Below are positions 62,975 to 64,000 of a DNA stretch of 64,000 nt, piece by piece. Positions within the stretch are counted from its first letter, which is position 1. Each line of letters begins with the position of its first letter. A model generated the notes under the pieces. That model was not told where the DNA came from and searched no databases. It saw only the letters and a program-made list of their open reading frames with translations. Source of the DNA: Chitinophaga fulva (GTDB lineage Bacteria > Bacteroidota > Bacteroidia > Chitinophagales > Chitinophagaceae); assembly GCF_012927205.1 (NCBI RefSeq), contig NZ_JABBGC010000001.1:1488001-1552000 (forward strand), in the 5' to 3' direction. A program made the translations under genes and the position numbers.

Positions 62975-64000
62975 ATGAAAAATATTTTGTGGGCAATAGC
63001 ATTAACAGCACTCGCTGGTACAGGGTGTAACAAAATGCTGGACGAAGATGTAGTCACCAGTACAACCGATGATTTCTATAATACCCGGAACGGTTTCACC
63101 ACCGCCGTTAATGCCGGTTATGCCGGTATGCGTGTTTTCTACAGCACAGAACGGGGCATGACCCTCAGTGTAGCAGGAACAGATACCTACACCAACGGCT
63201 CCGACGGTAACTTTAAATTTGCCAACCAGTATACTTCACAGCTGGATGCCCGTTACGACCACGTGCGGGAATTGTGGAACAGCCTGTATCAGTCCATCAA
63301 TAACTGTAATGTGGCGGTAGACCGTGCAGATAAGGTGAGTGGACTGGATTCGGCCACTAAATTCAAGGGAGTGGGAGAAGCGCTGTTTTGCCGGGCGCAT
63401 TACCACTTCCTGCTGATGCAGACTTTTGGGAACATACCCTTACGGCTACACGAAAATAAAGAAATCAATACAGCCGCTACCCGCGACAGCACCACTAAAG
63501 TGTATGACGCTATCATCGACGATCTGACAAAGGCAGCCCAATACCTGCCGCCAACGCAGAGTGAATGGGGCCGCGCTACCAAGCCGGCTGCAGAACACCT
63601 GCTGGCCAGGGTATACCTCACCCGCGCCACTTCGCCTGATGCGAAGCCTGATGATTATGCGAATGCGGATAAATTCGCAGAAGGCGTGATCAAGAACTAT
63701 GGTTTTAAATTATTGGATGATCCGGGAAAAGTATGGGCGCAGGGCAATGAAAACAATACAGAAACTATCTTCGCCGCCCAGTATACAACAGACCCGCTGT
63801 ATGCATCGCCGGACAATAATGCCTGCCGTTTTTTCCTCATGCAGTACGATGTGCTGAACGGTATGCAGCGCGATCTGCCCAATGGTACGCCGTGGAAACG
63901 TTTCCGTCCTACCGCCTTCCTGATCGATACGCTTTACAAGGAGCGGGTGCATGATACGCGTTACCAGAAATGGTTCACCACCGTCTGGTTTGTGAATAAA
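62975..64000 (+). CDS. SusD/RagB-family lipoprotein, partial (locus 2)
   Basis: The ATG at 62975 lies 24 bp after the susC stop. The frame is open for 342 codons to the window end. The lipobox Cys is 18 (ALAGTGCNKMLDED), followed by a SusD N-terminal region: LFCRAHYHFLLMQTFGNIPL, AAQYLPPTQSEWGRATKPAAEHLLARVYLTRA and a later ETIFAAQYTTDPLY. The C-terminus is outside the window. It binds substrate over the SusC pore. Confidence 0.93.
   Translation, partial: MKNILWAIALTALAGTGCNKMLDEDVVTSTTDDFYNTRNGFTTAVNAGYAGMRVFYSTERGMTLSVAGTDTYTNGSDGNFKFANQYTSQLDARYDHVRELWNSLYQSINNCNVAVDRADKVSGLDSATKFKGVGEALFCRAHYHFLLMQTFGNIPLRLHENKEINTAATRDSTTKVYDAIIDDLTKAAQYLPPTQSEWGRATKPAAEHLLARVYLTRATSPDAKPDDYANADKFAEGVIKNYGFKLLDDPGKVWAQGNENNTETIFAAQYTTDPLYASPDNNACRFFLMQYDVLNGMQRDLPNGTPWKRFRPTAFLIDTLYKERVHDTRYQKWFTTVWFVNK

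Noticed and set aside
1..64000. CRISPR arrays, rRNA operons, transposases, phage genes
   Set aside because: No spaced repeat array, no rRNA-like sequence and no transposase, integrase or structural phage motif was found on either strand.

Overview
The window looks like chromosomal DNA from a Bacteroidota member close to Chitinophaga (Chitinophagaceae). The evidence is two SusC/SusD pairs, a GLPGLI-family gene with its partner barrel protein, Bacteroidota-type promoters (TTTG, about 19 bp, TAnnTTTG), loose lipoboxes and moderate GC. Genus-level placement is inference. No rRNA, CRISPR array, insertion sequence or prophage was seen. One tRNA (tRNA-Pro, TGG) is present.

Region by region. 1-5.7 kb: a partial SDR gene, a GNAT acetyltransferase, small secreted or membrane proteins, a Crp-type and an AraC-type regulator, and a DUF1772 membrane protein. 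5.7-7.8 kb: tRNA-Pro, then a visibly AT-richer pair, a membrane-anchored winged-helix regulator and a divergent secreted protein. 7.8-9.5 kb: an HxlR regulator divergent from a quinone-oxidoreductase-like gene, with an inverted repeat between them. 9.5-13.4 kb: a large protein with a PA-IL (LecA)-like C-terminal lectin domain, followed by a secreted protein with one c-type heme site. 13.4-17.3 kb: a TonB-receptor-like barrel, GLPGLI and a small secreted protein. 17.7-27.4 kb: accessory genes (SRPBCC, HExxH lipoprotein, flavin reductase, OmpA lipoprotein, GDPD, serine hydrolase, ECF sigma pair, DUF1697/DUF4184). 27.5-34.3 kb: YceI, DEAD-box helicase, a YceI-DoxX operon and a MarR gene that share a palindromic operator, DinB and SDR genes.

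34.9-41.6 kb is the first SusC/SusD locus, followed by a lipoprotein that combines a c-type heme site with FG-GAP/VCBS repeats. 42.0-51.9 kb holds a complete six-gene ebo cluster (eboA to eboF). It is split into eboABC and eboDEF by a histidine kinase/response regulator pair on the opposite strand. 52.2-54.3 kb has MmcQ/YjbR, a TSUP permease and an unknown gene.

54.3-64 kb looks like a sugar-use locus: a Tat-exported Gfo/Idh/MocA oxidoreductase, a DUF885 metallopeptidase-like lipoprotein, a double DUF1080 (3-keto-glycoside hydrolase-like) protein, and a second SusC/SusD pair cut by the window end. Three of its promoters carry the same LacI-type operator (TGCAAnCGnTTGCA or one mismatch from it), so the scattered genes probably form one regulon. 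The most noteworthy points are the split ebo cluster with possible RNA control, the LacI-type regulon, the MarR/DoxX/YceI operators, and the LecA-like protein paired with a heme protein.
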